From NCBI RefSeq assembly GCF_026212465.1, contig NC_080056.1, positions 6,604,517 through 6,668,516 of the forward strand: 64,000 nucleotides of DNA, in the 5' to 3' direction. Both the position numbers and the translations under genes were made by a program. Source of the stretch: Amaranthus tricolor. Taxonomy: Eukaryota > Streptophyta > Magnoliopsida > Caryophyllales > Amaranthaceae. The notes under the pieces are model-generated. The model was not told the DNA's origin. It did no database searches and saw only the letters and a program-made list of their open reading frames with translations. Position 1 is the stretch's first letter; each line of letters starts with the position of its first letter. Below are positions 1 through 10,930 of this stretch, piece after piece.

Positions 1-261
1 TATTGTAATCTTCGGTCCCACTTATTTTACATTATTTATATAAAAATTTCTTAATCAACTACAGTGATTTATAAATAAATATAAAAAGACAAAATAAATA
101 TCAATAAAATAAACAAAATAGAAAAGATAAATTAAAATCTTAAAGCCTCACCCTATCAAATTATTTCACATAAGAGTGATTTGCTAATATTACAAATCAC
201 AGTTATTTACTTAGACTATTTCTCATTTAGGTGAAAAAAAAGCTCTTTATTATATTTTAAT

Positions 262-775
262 TCAAAATGCCAAATGAGTAGGAGAGAAAAATATAAATTA
301 TGTACATTGCCCTTCAATCAATGTGCTCATATTCATTGAGATTTTACACTTTTTTCATCCGATTAGGAGTTAATAGCGAGAGTTGACGAGTTATATAGAT
401 TTAGTGTCATGTGATTTGCAAGTTTTTTCGTGAATTGTGAATTGAATAAACGAATTATGGTCGAATTTAAACTATTTTTGAATCATTTTGAGTGAATTGC
501 AAATTTAAAATAATGCAAAAACTCTCACATTATAATTCAAAATGATGCAAAATAAGAGGGAGAGAGAGAAATATAAATTATGTACATTGCTCTTCAATCA
601 ATGTGTTCATATTCATTGGGATTTTAAACTTTCTCCATTAAATTCGAAGATAATAGTCAGATTCACTATTATATGATTTGCAAGTCCCCTCGTGAATCAC
701 AAATTTAGTGTTAAGGTCGATTTTGAGTCATTCTAAGCGAATTACAAGTTCAAAAGACGAATTAATTAACTAAAT
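262..775. repeat. Two-copy direct duplication, unit about 270 bp
   Basis: The segment at about 262-535 is repeated, diverged, at about 539-775. The best conserved core is 'aaatataaattatgtacatt' followed by a nearly identical stretch, at about 290-350 and 570-630. Both copies then carry related 'gatttgcaag', 'cgtgaatt' and 'gagtgaattgcaa'-type segments in the same order. No terminal repeats or target duplication were seen, so this looks like an old local tandem duplication rather than a transposon. Confidence 0.7.
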
Positions 776-1692
776 AAGCTGATTATGCAATATAGATGAA
801 TATCACACAATTTTTTTTATAACCTCTCAATTTAACACATATAATTACACACTTTGTGTTATGATAAGAAAATGATGTGATCATAACAAGAAGTGTGTAG
901 TGGTATTATTAGTTAGTATTAATGATGGAAGTATATATAAAGTGTCAATCATACTTTGTGACACAATATATTCTTGTGAAACTTATAATTATATTCTTTA
1001 TTGAGAGTTGAGAAGAATTAGTTTTAAACACTAAATATTTGGTACAACCACAACTCTACTAGGCTAAAAAAAAGTAGCTACAAACTAAATTCTTGTTGAA
1101 ATTGGACTAAATTAGTATTTATTGACCACAACTTGAAGCCAAGAGTAGTATAAATAATACAAACTAATTGTAATTTTTAAATAAAGTTACATATTATGAA
1201 TCATATATATATTTTTGGAGATTAATGTTGGAGTTTAGTCATTAACTTTGAAGATTAAAATTAATTTTTAATGATTATTTATTTTTGTAAGGTGAACTAA
1301 GCAAGGTCTCAGTGATTACTTTAAAATTATAAGCGATTACTTTAAGATTAAAAAAATGATCGCTTTAATATTATAAATATTCACTTTAAGATTATAATTA
1401 GTTACTTTAAGATCGTAAGTGATCGTTTTAACGTTATAAGTAGATTTGTCAAAATTTAATTTGAATCGACATTAACTCGAAATCTGACCGGAGATTAGTG
1501 GATCATAACCCGAAAATTATAACTTGTAATACGAAGATGTAACAACTCAATTTTACCGGAAAAAATTGGGTCAAATCCAAACTTGTTTCCAATTTTACGT
1601 CATCACTTTCGGTTACACGTCATCATTTTTAGTCGAACCTACTATGTTTATGTTCAACTTTTATTATATGTATATTTTGAAAAAAATTAATG

Positions 1693-1695
<3 letters not shown>

Positions 1696-1773
<78 letters not shown>
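1696..1773. repeat. (TA)n microsatellite, about 39 units
   Basis: Uninterrupted TA dinucleotides about 78 bp long. They create a spurious open frame of alternating Ile and Tyr. Confidence 0.98.
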
Positions 1774-1780
<7 letters not shown>

Positions 1781-2154
1781 CGTTGACCTGTTGGGTCTGT
1801 CTAATATCGGCTAAAACCCATCCAAAATTGATTTGACCTGAAATGATCCATTCCAAACAAACCCGATCTGAAAATAAATCCTTAAAGAAGTTCTCATTTG
1901 TCATTTTAGAGTGTTCCATTTGTTGTTCCTATAATTAATCTTTATACTTATATCACAAATTTTGAACAAAAATAACATTTTCATCCTCATTTTAATATTT
2001 TAATAATGCTTATGATTCACGTGTATCTACTACTAACTTCATTTTAACATTTTTATATTCAATATAGTTTCCATAAGTTTCCCATTAACTTTATAAAAAC
2101 ATTTTTAATAGTTGTGGTCTTCATTTTTTTTTTCCACTAATAATATTTTTAACA

Positions 2155-2303
2155 CAAATTGTTGTGAAAGACGGTCTTTTCGAGAGACACATTAAATATA
2201 TAAGCTAAATAATCCAATTAATACAAATTTAAAAGACAATAAGAATGTAAATTTCATGTTTTGAGGTCGTCTCTTTAAAAGATGGTCTCTCACAAAAATA
2301 GCT
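2155..2303. mobile_element. Small MITE of the 'gagacggtctc' family
   Basis: The left end reads 'cacaaattgttgtgaaagac' then 'ggtcttttcgagagac'. The right end is its inverted relative ('gacgacctc'-type, then 'gatggtctctcacaaaaat'). The interior is AT-rich and non-coding. Related copies lie at 4561-4717 and 49805-50060. A target duplication could not be fixed because the ends are AT-rich. Confidence 0.6.
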
Positions 2304-2495
2304 ATTTTTTATTGTCTATGTTCTTTATTTTTCCCCATTAAATTAAAACTAACAATTTTTCTCAATTTCTGTAAATATTGCATGTGAAAACATGATTAAA
2401 AGACAGGGGAGTAATAAATATAGTAGATGAAAAGAAAAAAAACAATCTCAGCCTCAATTTTGTATCATAGTAGATGTTAAATCAACCATAGTTGA

Positions 2496-2566
2496 ACACG
2501 TGTCGCATTTATAATGTACTCACAATTCACAACCTCTTTTTCTGCTATGTAACTCTAACTATATAA
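2496..2566 (+). promoter_or_regulatory. Putative polygalacturonase core promoter: G-box/ABRE and TATA box
   Basis: ACACGTGTC at 2496-2504 is a palindromic G-box/ABRE core of the kind bound by bZIP and bHLH factors. TATATAA at 2560-2566 is a consensus TATA box 56 bp further on. The spacing fits a promoter with transcription starting near 2595, giving a 5' leader of about 330 nt. That leader has a pyrimidine-rich part and a (TA)n run at 2855-2873, ending about 54 nt before the ATG. Inferred from motifs only. Confidence 0.5.
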
Positions 2567-2854
2567 TTAATAAACTCCCTCTCTGCCTCCATACACCAAT
2601 TCTATTCATTTCTTTTCTTACTTTACATTTAATTCTCTTCAATTCTTCCTCTTTTTATTTTTTATTTTTTTAATCACAACTTCTCAACATCTCAACTTCA
2701 ATAAATAATTATTATATATTTCAAGCGATTTATGTTTCACTTTTTCACTTACTTTCTTCTCATTATATATCAAATTTTGTCTCAGTTAGAATAAATACTG
2801 CAAAATTAAATTTTATTTAGTATTTTTCTTTTCTAAACCTACTGTTCAATTCAA

Positions 2855-2873
2855 ATATATATATATATATATA
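2855..2873. repeat. Short (AT)n run in the polygalacturonase 5' leader
   Basis: About 9 AT units in the predicted 5'UTR, ending about 54 nt before the start codon. Confidence 0.9.
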
Positions 2874-2926
2874 GGTACCCTTTAATTCATATCACATTGT
2901 CACAAAAAATAGTCTTATAACAAGAA

Positions 2927-5900
2927 ATGGAGCATTTTTGTTGCATTTCAAAGAAAATGTTATTTTTTGTTGTATTAATTTTAATTATTTGGTCACATTT
3001 AATCAATGTAATTGAAGGAAGAGCTCATTATCATAAAAAGAAAGGGGCTACAACACCTGTTTATGCCCCTGTTCCTAGTAGTAGTAGTCCAAACCCGATA
3101 GTTCGTTCTGACCCGTACCCGAGTCCAACCCGTGATGAGCCGTGCATTTTTGATGTGACATCGTATGGGGCGGTTGGAGATGGGTCCACCGATGACACTG
3201 CCGCCTTCCAAGCTGCTTGGAAGGCGGCTTGTGCGGTGGACTCTGGTGTTGTTTTTGTACCTTCGTCTGGGAAATTTATGATCAGGTCTACTATCTTTTC
3301 TGGCCCTTGTAAGCCCGGGCTTGTTTTACAGGTAAGTCCTTGTTTTTCCAGAAAATTTCCTAATCATTATTTTCCTAAATATTTCACAAATTTTGTATGA
3401 TACGATTCCATAGTGGGACGCAACTTATTTAAATAAACCAACTAATATAAATTATTAGCATATCTGTGTATGAGCTTTTTGTTTTGACCTTTCTCACAAG
3501 AGTAGCTCCAACTCTAGGGATAATTTATCCCATATTCATGAATTAAAGATGGTGTGCACACTTTATAAGTCATTGGAGTTCTTCTTTCCATTGCCATATG
3601 CTTTTAAGATATACCTTATTGACTTATGAAATATATGCACCTTGTATTTTCTGATAATATGCTGATATTGACAATAAGTTCAACTAAACTTAACACTAAC
3701 AAATTTAAATTGCATTAAATAGTTTAACTAAACTAATTAAAAAGCCCTTCAACATGAGACAGTTTTATTAAAAAAAAAGTATTTTTTTCTTGGTGTTGTT
3801 AATTTAAAAAGATATATGCTAAAATTACAAGATAATTTTTTAGGCTTATTTATTTTTATTTTTTATTGAAATGTTGGGGGCTAATAAGCTATTGAACCAA
3901 GATAAAAGTCTAATTTTCAAAACCACCCTAGTAGTTATACCATAAATAAGTAACAATATTTAATGAAATAAAAAGAATAGTAGTTGAAGGTGGAGAAATT
4001 AAGTAATTAAATGTAAAATGATATGCAGGTAAATGGAGTGATAATGCCACCAGATGGACCAGATTGTTGGCCAGATTCAGACAGTAAAAAGCAGTGGTTA
4101 GTATTTTACAGGTTAGATGGGTTTACTCTCAATGGAACTGGAACCATTGAAGGCAATGGTAATCAATGGTGGGACCTTCCTTGTAAACCTCACAGGGTAA
4201 TTTACTTTTTTTCTCTTAAACCCTTTTTGGTTTCTACTAATTTAGAAGTATTATTATTAATTAAATATACAAACAATAATTTTTTAAAAGCATTGTCCAG
4301 TTTAACTCAATTAAAAAGGTTAAGTTGATAATTGTAATATTATAATATGTCGTGTATTTTATCAAGCTCCCTTATATATAAAAAGTTTAAGTTTATTATT
4401 TTTTAATTGGGTTTGACACGCTTATTAGCGTGATGACCCACGTTTTAGGCACACGTGATTGTATTTTAGTCACACTTATAAGTGAAGTTATTATCCCTAC
4501 ACTTATTAAGTTAAGCGTGTCTAAAGTCATATAAAGTAGCTAATATATTGATAAATGATACACAAATTCTTGTGAGAGACGGTCTCTTTGAAAAACTATT
4601 ACTGATTGGGTCAACTCATAAAGGAAAATGCAGAATAAAACTAAACATTAAACTTTAATGTACTTGGCCTGAAAGACATCTTTCAGAGAGATGGTCTCCC
4701 AAAAGACTGGTTGTAGATGATAAGCCACACTTAATTCAGCGTGACCAATTTAAGTATAGGAGCATGCAACCTTCTGGGCTAGAAATGTGGATGTTGTAGT
4801 ACATGTCTTCTTAATACCTGATGGTTAATATTCTACTTAAAATTAAAAATTTATAAAAAATCGAAATCATATCCTAGAAATCTAATATCATGTCAAAAAA
4901 AATAATTTAATTAAAAAATTAAACTGATAGTTGTACGGTGCACTAAAAGGGTTGAATACAAACATAATATTGATTATTCTCATGATAAGCAAGATTAAAT
5001 TTTTTTTGTTGTGTTTTATGTTGCAGGGTCCACATGGATCAACCTTGCCTGGACCATGTGATAGTCCTGCTGTAAGTTCACCATTTTTCATCTTAATTAA
5101 TTTAAATTTTTTTTGTTAAAAATAAGTAAATGGTAAATAAATAAATAAAACACTTTTAAAAATATTTTGTTGTGTTATGGAGAATTACTTCATGATTTTT
5201 TGGTCCTTAATCAACCAATTTGTCCTTAATCTTTACACATGTAAGGGAGACAAGTACAAAGGGTTAAAAGTATTGATTTAAATATATAATACTAATAGTT
5301 AGCCAAGATGTTGAGCAATTTATTTCAAAGAAAACTTTACAATTATATTTTCGAAAAAAATGCTTTTTATTGTAATAGTTCTCTTAAATATGTAAAAAGT
5401 TTTGAAAAGAAACCATACAACTAAAAAAAATGTCGAAATTTATTATGCGCTAAGGTTTTGCACGTATATAATCACTACACAAATCATGAAATACAAATAT
5501 TTACAAAAACATCATAATACTCAATTTGTTTTTTTGACTTTGCACTATATATGAAAGTTTTTTGAGTCATATAGTGCAAACTAAAAGAGACAGAAGTACT
5601 AAGATAACAACTTTATGTTCTTGTAGCTTATCAAGATGTGATTCTACATTGAGGTTTATGATCAGTTGGCTTAGTGGTTTGAATTTTTTATTTTACACTT
5701 ATGATAAGAATTCGATTTTCATTATTTCGCGAATGATTAATTGTCCTTCTCCTCCGCTAATAGTAATTGTAATTGTAATGCAGATGATAAGATTCTTTCT
5801 TAGTAACAACATTGAGCTGAGTGGACTAAGAATTCAAAATAGTCCACAATTTCACATAAAGTTTGATGGATGTAATGGAGTACTTATAGACAAAATCCAG

Positions 5901-7810
5901 ATTAATTCTCCTCAATGTAGTCCCAACACTGATGGCATCCATGTTGAGAACACTCAAAATGTTGGCATTTACAACTCCATGATTGCTAATGGTAACACCC
6001 TTTATCCTTCTTTGATAGTTGAGATCTCAAAATTTAATGTTTTATACTCTAATACACCCCCTCATACGAGAGCCCTTTGGCCTAAAAGTTGGATGCAACA
6101 CAAATCATCTTCATACTTGGTGCTAAGTATTTTCCTTGCTCTGATACCACATCAAGAAATCAAATCAACCAAAAGCTTAAGCTAACGGTTGAGGTCACAG
6201 AACATATTATATACTCTAACAATTTCGATTCTTGTGCGTACGTAAATATCCTGACAATCTGATTTGATTTTTTAGTTCGAATCGATTCGAGTCGTGTCAT
6301 ATTATATACTCTAACAATTTTGATTCTTGTGTGTACCTCTGATTTGAATTTTTACTTCGAGTGGAGTCGTGTCATATTCAGCTTCGATTGATCAGGTCAA
6401 TTTTGAACAACTCTAGTCCTTACGGCTCATGTGAACTGAATGTGATAGGGGATGATTGTATATCAATAGGACCAGGTTGCTCAAATGTGGATATACAAGG
6501 AGTAGTGTGCGACCATAGTCACGGGATCAGGTGAATAGTGTTCTTCAATATGAACTCTTATTACTTTAAATTATACTAATTGTATTGTCATTGTCCTCCC
6601 AAGAACTTCCTAGAAAAGGACTTTCTTGGTTTCTTGTGTTTGGCTTTATATTCCCTTCATTTAGTTAATTTTGTCCCATTAAAAATATATTATATCTCTC
6701 TCATAAAACTCTCGTATCGAAAACTTAGATATTATTTTTTTAATTGGACATTCTCAATAAAACTGATAAAATAATATTTTATTGAAAAATTTACCAATTT
6801 TAATAGTTTACAATAATCATAGTTGTCGGTGAAATTTCAAAAATTAAATTAATAATTTGTCTACAAATTTATTTAACAATGGATTGAGTATGCACTTCCA
6901 TCTAATAATTGTGTAGTTCTTTTGCAATAAGTAGGTGGTGTGGTGTTATAGTTTGATAGTTGATTTGAACACGTTGATAAGAGTAATTTTTTGTAAATTA
7001 ACTGATTTACTAACCTTAACATTTTATAACTGGTTAATTTACTAAACAATAGCCAGTTTAACCACCCAACTATCGATTTATTCCTGAATAAATTAAAATT
7101 GTCCAATAAGCTATTTTTCAAAATATCTCTATGAGGTTTTTAAAATATTGGCCATAGGAATTTACTCAATTTGTCTAGATTGGTTCGGATCATGTCAAAT
7201 TTGCGTTATGCTATATGAATATGTTTATGGGTCAAGTCCAAGTTCTTGCGCTTTTGGTTGAATCGAGTCTTAACTAAGCAAGATTTTTCTTACTTGCCCT
7301 GTTATCAGCATTGGAAGTCTAGGAGTGCACAACTCGCGGTCTTGTGTATCAAACATTACTGTCCGAGGTGCATTGATCAAGAACTCAGATAACGGGGTAA
7401 GAATCAAGACATGGCAAGGCGGGTCAGGATCAGTCTCGGACATCTCCTTTCAAGACATTCAAATGGAGAACACGACTAATAGCATCATAATAGACCAATA
7501 CTATTGCCTAACCAAGGAATGTAGGAACCAAACATCAGCTGTTTACCTATCAGGAGTGTCCTACAAGAACATTAAGGGCACCTATAACAATGTGCGTAGC
7601 GCCCCAATTCACTTCGCGTGTAGTGACTCCGTGCCTTGTACTAACATAACCATGTCGGAAGTTGAACTTTTGCCTGCACAAGGGGAACTCGTCGATGATC
7701 CTTTTTGTTGGAACGCGTATGGCATTCAAGAGACCTTAACTATCCCTCCTATTGATTGTTTACAAGAGGGTATGCCTCTTGAACTTGAAGAAACCGCGGT
7801 TGGTTGTTGA
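2927..7810 (+). CDS. Polygalacturonase (GH28 pectinase), secreted, 6 exons
   Basis: Hydrolyses alpha-1,4-galacturonan in cell-wall pectin. Exons: 2927-3331, 4029-4196, 5027-5071, 5784-5991, 6449-6530, 7309-7810; all joints are GT-AG and in frame, giving 469 aa, a usual length for plant family members of the At1g48100 type. Residues 1-31 form a hydrophobic signal peptide, followed by a basic, Pro/Ser-rich linker. The beta-helix domain starts near '[17 protein letters not shown]'. The four GH28 signatures are present: NTDG at 254-257 (catalytic Asp256), DD at 277-278 in 'GDDCISIG', His300 in 'SHGISIGS', and RIK at 334-336. The glycine usually before the catalytic His (GHG) is Ser here. Late exons are rich in Cys pairs expected of a secreted protein. 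Intron 2 holds a MITE and intron 4 a broken TRIM copy plus a local tandem duplication. The start is the first ATG after the leader and opens directly into the signal peptide. Confidence 0.95.
4561..4717. mobile_element. MITE of the 'gagacggtctc' family in polygalacturonase intron 2
   Basis: The left end 'cacaaattcttgtgagagac' followed by 'ggtctcttt' is almost identical to the left end of the copy at 49805. The right part has the inverted counterpart 'gagagatggtctcccaaaag'. It lies wholly inside the intron 4197-5026. Confidence 0.6.
6013..6221 (-). mobile_element. Degenerate TRIM/SMART copy in polygalacturonase intron 4
   Basis: Same family and orientation as the intact element at 8272-8539. 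The right-hand LTR copy is at 6150-6221 (72 bp). It is bordered on its inner side by 'ctctgatacca', the complement of the primer-binding site. The left LTR is truncated to about 6013-6054 and is followed by the purine-tract complement 'acaccccctcatacgag'. The truncated end begins only about 20 bp from the splice donor of exon 4. Confidence 0.8.
6203..6372. repeat. Tandem duplication next to the intronic TRIM copy
   Basis: The LTR tail 'catattatatactctaacaa' and the flank after it recur: unit 1 at 6203-6297 and unit 2 at 6298-6372. A third 'catattca' start follows at 6373. The duplication therefore includes the last 19 bp of the LTR and arose after the insertion. Confidence 0.75.
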
Positions 7811-8271
7811 TTCTACTATTCAGCTTGCTAGTCTCAATCTTTCGGGATTAAGACTCTAGTGACTAACATTGTCGGTTAATTACACTTCCCTCCTCTTTAG
7901 ATAGATAAGGAATCTATGTATGTATACGTCATACAAAGCCCTATCATTTTAGTTTCTTAGGGCTTTGGTGATTTTCATAGTATTTTTTAGGGTTTTATCT
8001 AAGTATACAATTAGTAATAGTATTGGTATCTTAATCCCATTTGGGATTTCTCACTTTCTATGTGATGAACTTTATAAGATATGATATAATATGATATGTC
8101 TAATTTAGTATGGATTTATTTGGAAGTATACTTCGATACAAATTGTTTGATTTTGATCCCATTTTTCGTGCATAAATGATCTGATTCAAAATATAAAATT
8201 TAAAATCGACCAGATAATCCGAACTGTCCACACCTAGAGAAGGCGAGACAAGACGTCGTAAAGAGAGAGAC
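7811..8271 (+). other. 3' region of the polygalacturonase gene
   Basis: Non-coding, AT-rich and presumably 3'UTR in its first part ('aagccctatcattttagttt' and repeats of 'agggctttgg'-type sequence). No further gene was seen before the TRIM element at 8272. Confidence 0.5.
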
Positions 8272-8539
8272 TGTCAAGGAACCAACTCAACCAAAAGCTT
8301 AAGCTGATGGTTGAGGCCCCAGGATATGTTATATACTCTAACACGCCCCCTCACACGAGACTCCATTGGGCTAGAAGTGTGGATGCGCATAGGCGCTGAA
8401 TATTCCACTTTAAATGAGGGGTGGTTGAGATTCGAACCTGTGACCTCTCACGTTGACTCTGATACCATGTCAAGGAACCAACTCAACCAAAAGCTTAAGC
8501 TGATGGTTGAGGCCCCAGGATATGTTATATATTCTAACA
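8272..8539 (-). mobile_element. Intact 268-bp TRIM/SMART miniature LTR retrotransposon
   Basis: Two direct repeats of exactly 72 bp (8272-8343 and 8468-8539) differ at one base (C/T near the end). Both begin TG and end CA. Flanks show a perfect 5-bp target duplication GAGAC at 8267-8271 and 8540-8544. Read on the minus strand, the inner edge of the first LTR is followed at once by TGGTATCAGAGTC, the plant primer-binding site for initiator-Met tRNA. The last LTR is preceded by the purine tract 'gtgagggggcg'. The interior is 124 bp and encodes nothing, so mobilisation must have been in trans. The near-identical LTRs imply a recent insertion. Relatives are in polygalacturonase intron 4 and two laccase introns. 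Confidence 0.93.
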
Positions 8540-8544
8540 GAGAC

Positions 8545-10700
8545 ATATGACTCAAATATGTGAAAGTTTTAGAAGCAACTCTTTAAGAATCGAGCCTCTT
8601 ATCCAATGCCATATCACGACTTCGAGTGTGGTAAACTGGATAAGATAGAGTATAAAATAACATATTATGGCTCATGAAACTTCAATCAAAAGTTTAAGAT
8701 TTTAGTTGAATTGGTTTCTTAATAAAGCCTTGAGATATGTTACATCAATAGGTCAACACACATAAGGTTCATAGTAAGACGATAACTGAATTCTTTGAAT
8801 AGCTGAATGTCTGAATGTGCACCTCGATATCCCATTGACATCTTTCACATTTCACAAGCTACAACAGTCTACAAACTTGGGAAGCTCTTGTTTTATCAAC
8901 GCTTATGCAGCTTAAGTGCTTCCTTATATCCCACAAAGGCTAAATTTTCTACTGATATTTTACAGAACACCAGTAATTTTGTGCAACTAATTAAAGCAAA
9001 AAGTGTAAAAACAGTCCTAAATAAACACAGGAGTCTAATACTACTTTCTGTCTAGGCCTTAGGGGCTATGTAAAACACTATAAACAAACAACACAATAAT
9101 TACCTCGTTCGATTACTTTAATGTCATTTAATGGGTCGATATTAAAATGTTGTTTAAAAGGGTTAAATATACACAACCTTACTGTTATATGACAAATTAA
9201 CAATGCTTACAAGCTCCACAATCTCCAATCGTGTATAATAAATAATCTTCTCTCATCGATGGAATTGGAAGTCCTTCGATCAAGTATGAGCAATAATATA
9301 AATAGAACAAATTATGAAAATAATGTATAGTCGATTCACTTGACGTAATTCCTTATAGTAGAATGAATAAGGGAAAGGAAAGGCGGTTAAACTTGAATTT
9401 TTTTTTTTTTTTTCTATTCTTTATCTTGACCATTATTATTATTATCAAGTATAAATTACTAATATTTAAGAAAGCAATTTAAAATATTTACTCCCATCAA
9501 AAAAAAAAATAAAAGATTTACTAATTTGAAAATTTCTTGATACAAGTTTACATACCAAATAAAAGGTTAACATAATAATGTAATTTCAAATTCTAATATT
9601 ATAAACAATTTAATAATTCTAATATTTTATATTTTTTGTGAAAGAAAGAAGTTTATAAGATCAAAGCTTGTGATAGAGACCTTGTGACATTGCTTGCCTA
9701 ACAATGAGGGTGAAGGTGCAAGGCTTTTAAGTAAGGATTATGTTTAATAATTTGAATCTTGATTCATGAATTGTGGAGTCAAGGAGGATAAGCCTCAAGC
9801 CCTTGTGCAAGTCATATAAAGAGAATTCTAGAAGAATATCAAACCGAAGGTCGAATCTACACAATCATATATAAGGACTTACCTTTCCTTAATACCAAAA
9901 TACCGAATCATAAAGCTTACATAAGCACTATAAAAAAATGGGTATGCCAAACCCTGCATTTATCCCATAATTAAATATCAATCATAAACTTACCCTAGTC
10001 TATAAATCAAGCCAAAACATTTGGAACCCTAATCCCAAAAAGAGACCACCAAAAACTTGCTCTAATTCCACCAACCCTAACCCTTGTTCGCCTAAATCAA
10101 CACCAAAACCTTAAAATGTAAATTCATTATTTAAACGTGTATCATTCTACTTACACTCAGTGCTACATCATATATGACTATATGTGATATTATTTATTTT
10201 CCTTTTGATATTTAAATAACAATTATTTTTCAAAATAAAATAATTAAAACCATAAAGATTTGAAAAAATTATCTTGGCTCCTGAATGATTTCAGCTATTG
10301 CCCATCAATTGTCAATAACTTCAACTATTGATTATTTCTTAATAACTCAACCTTTGTATATTTTTTGTTGACTATATTATTTGTCACATTTTAACCGGCT
10401 ATTTTGGATATTTACCACAAAAAAAGAGTAGATTTAGACCAACGAAAAAACATAAGGATGAAGATCAAGCGTAACGGCTAGTAGCTACCTACAAATTTAC
10501 AGTAGTCTGTTAAAATTTGAAAATAAATAATATTAGCAAAATAATCAATAATAGAGATTATTCACGGCAAATACACAATAAATGAAATCATTTAATCATT
10601 TAGGACGATTTTTTCTAAAGATTTTGGAAGGTCTTTACGATAAAAAAGGAGGGATTTAGAAAATTCGAAAGTATACTATTGTAGCCTAGAACTAAGGAGT
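8545..10700. other. Intergenic region between the TRIM element and the YTH gene
   Basis: No gene seen. A short stretch at about 8680-8750 has weak LTR-like similarity to the TRIM family ('tcaatcaaaagtttaag', 'gttgaattggtttctt'), possibly another degraded fragment. The rest is AT-rich with a T-run at 9400-9412. Confidence 0.5.
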
Positions 10701-10882
10701 TTATAAGGAAAACGCAGCGTATCACAATATATAGTCCCAAAACACTCCGTTAATGCAAAGGGAATAAATACTACTCCTTTCTCCTTTACATCCACTCCAT
10801 AATTTTCCAGCGTATAACCCTTCTCTCTCCCTTTTTTCTTCTTTCTATCTCTTCCCCCTCTTTCTCTCTCCTCTTTCTAGGG

Positions 10883-10891
10883 TTAGGGTTT
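10883..10891 (+). promoter_or_regulatory. Telo-box in the YTH gene leader
   Basis: TTAGGGTTT (complement of AAACCCTAA) lies 40 nt before the ATG, inside a strongly pyrimidine-rich 5' leader (about 10800-10880, CT-repeats). Telo-boxes in leaders are typical of highly expressed plant RNA and translation genes and are bound by Myb/TRB-type factors. Function here is inferred. Confidence 0.55.
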
Positions 10892-10930
10892 ACTTCTTCC
10901 GCTTGACCAAGGATTATCAAAGCTCTTTCA

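Larger units (their letters stand above)
1..2495. other. Intergenic region upstream of the polygalacturonase gene
   Basis: AT-rich DNA with no coding signal. It contains a direct duplication (262-775), a run of degenerate short repeats rich in 'gattactttaagattat' (about 1292-1445) that resembles the inside of the MITEs at 26.1 and 46.1 kb, a long TA microsatellite (1696-1773), an AT-rich stretch (about 1940-2150) resembling in inverted orientation the degenerate repeats at 59.85-60.1 kb, and a small MITE (2155-2303). Confidence 0.6.

Noticed and set aside
1566..1814. Open frame of alternating Ile/Tyr on the plus strand
   Set aside because: Produced by the (TA)n microsatellite; no gene features.
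8468..8539. tRNA-derived SINE, suggested by 'ggttcgaat' next to 'tggtatcagag' on the minus strand
   Set aside because: The 72-bp terminal direct repeats, TG/CA ends, adjacent primer site and purine tract fit a miniature LTR element better.
8311..8550. 79-codon plus-strand open frame
   Set aside because: Lies wholly inside the non-coding TRIM element and uses its LTR sequence.
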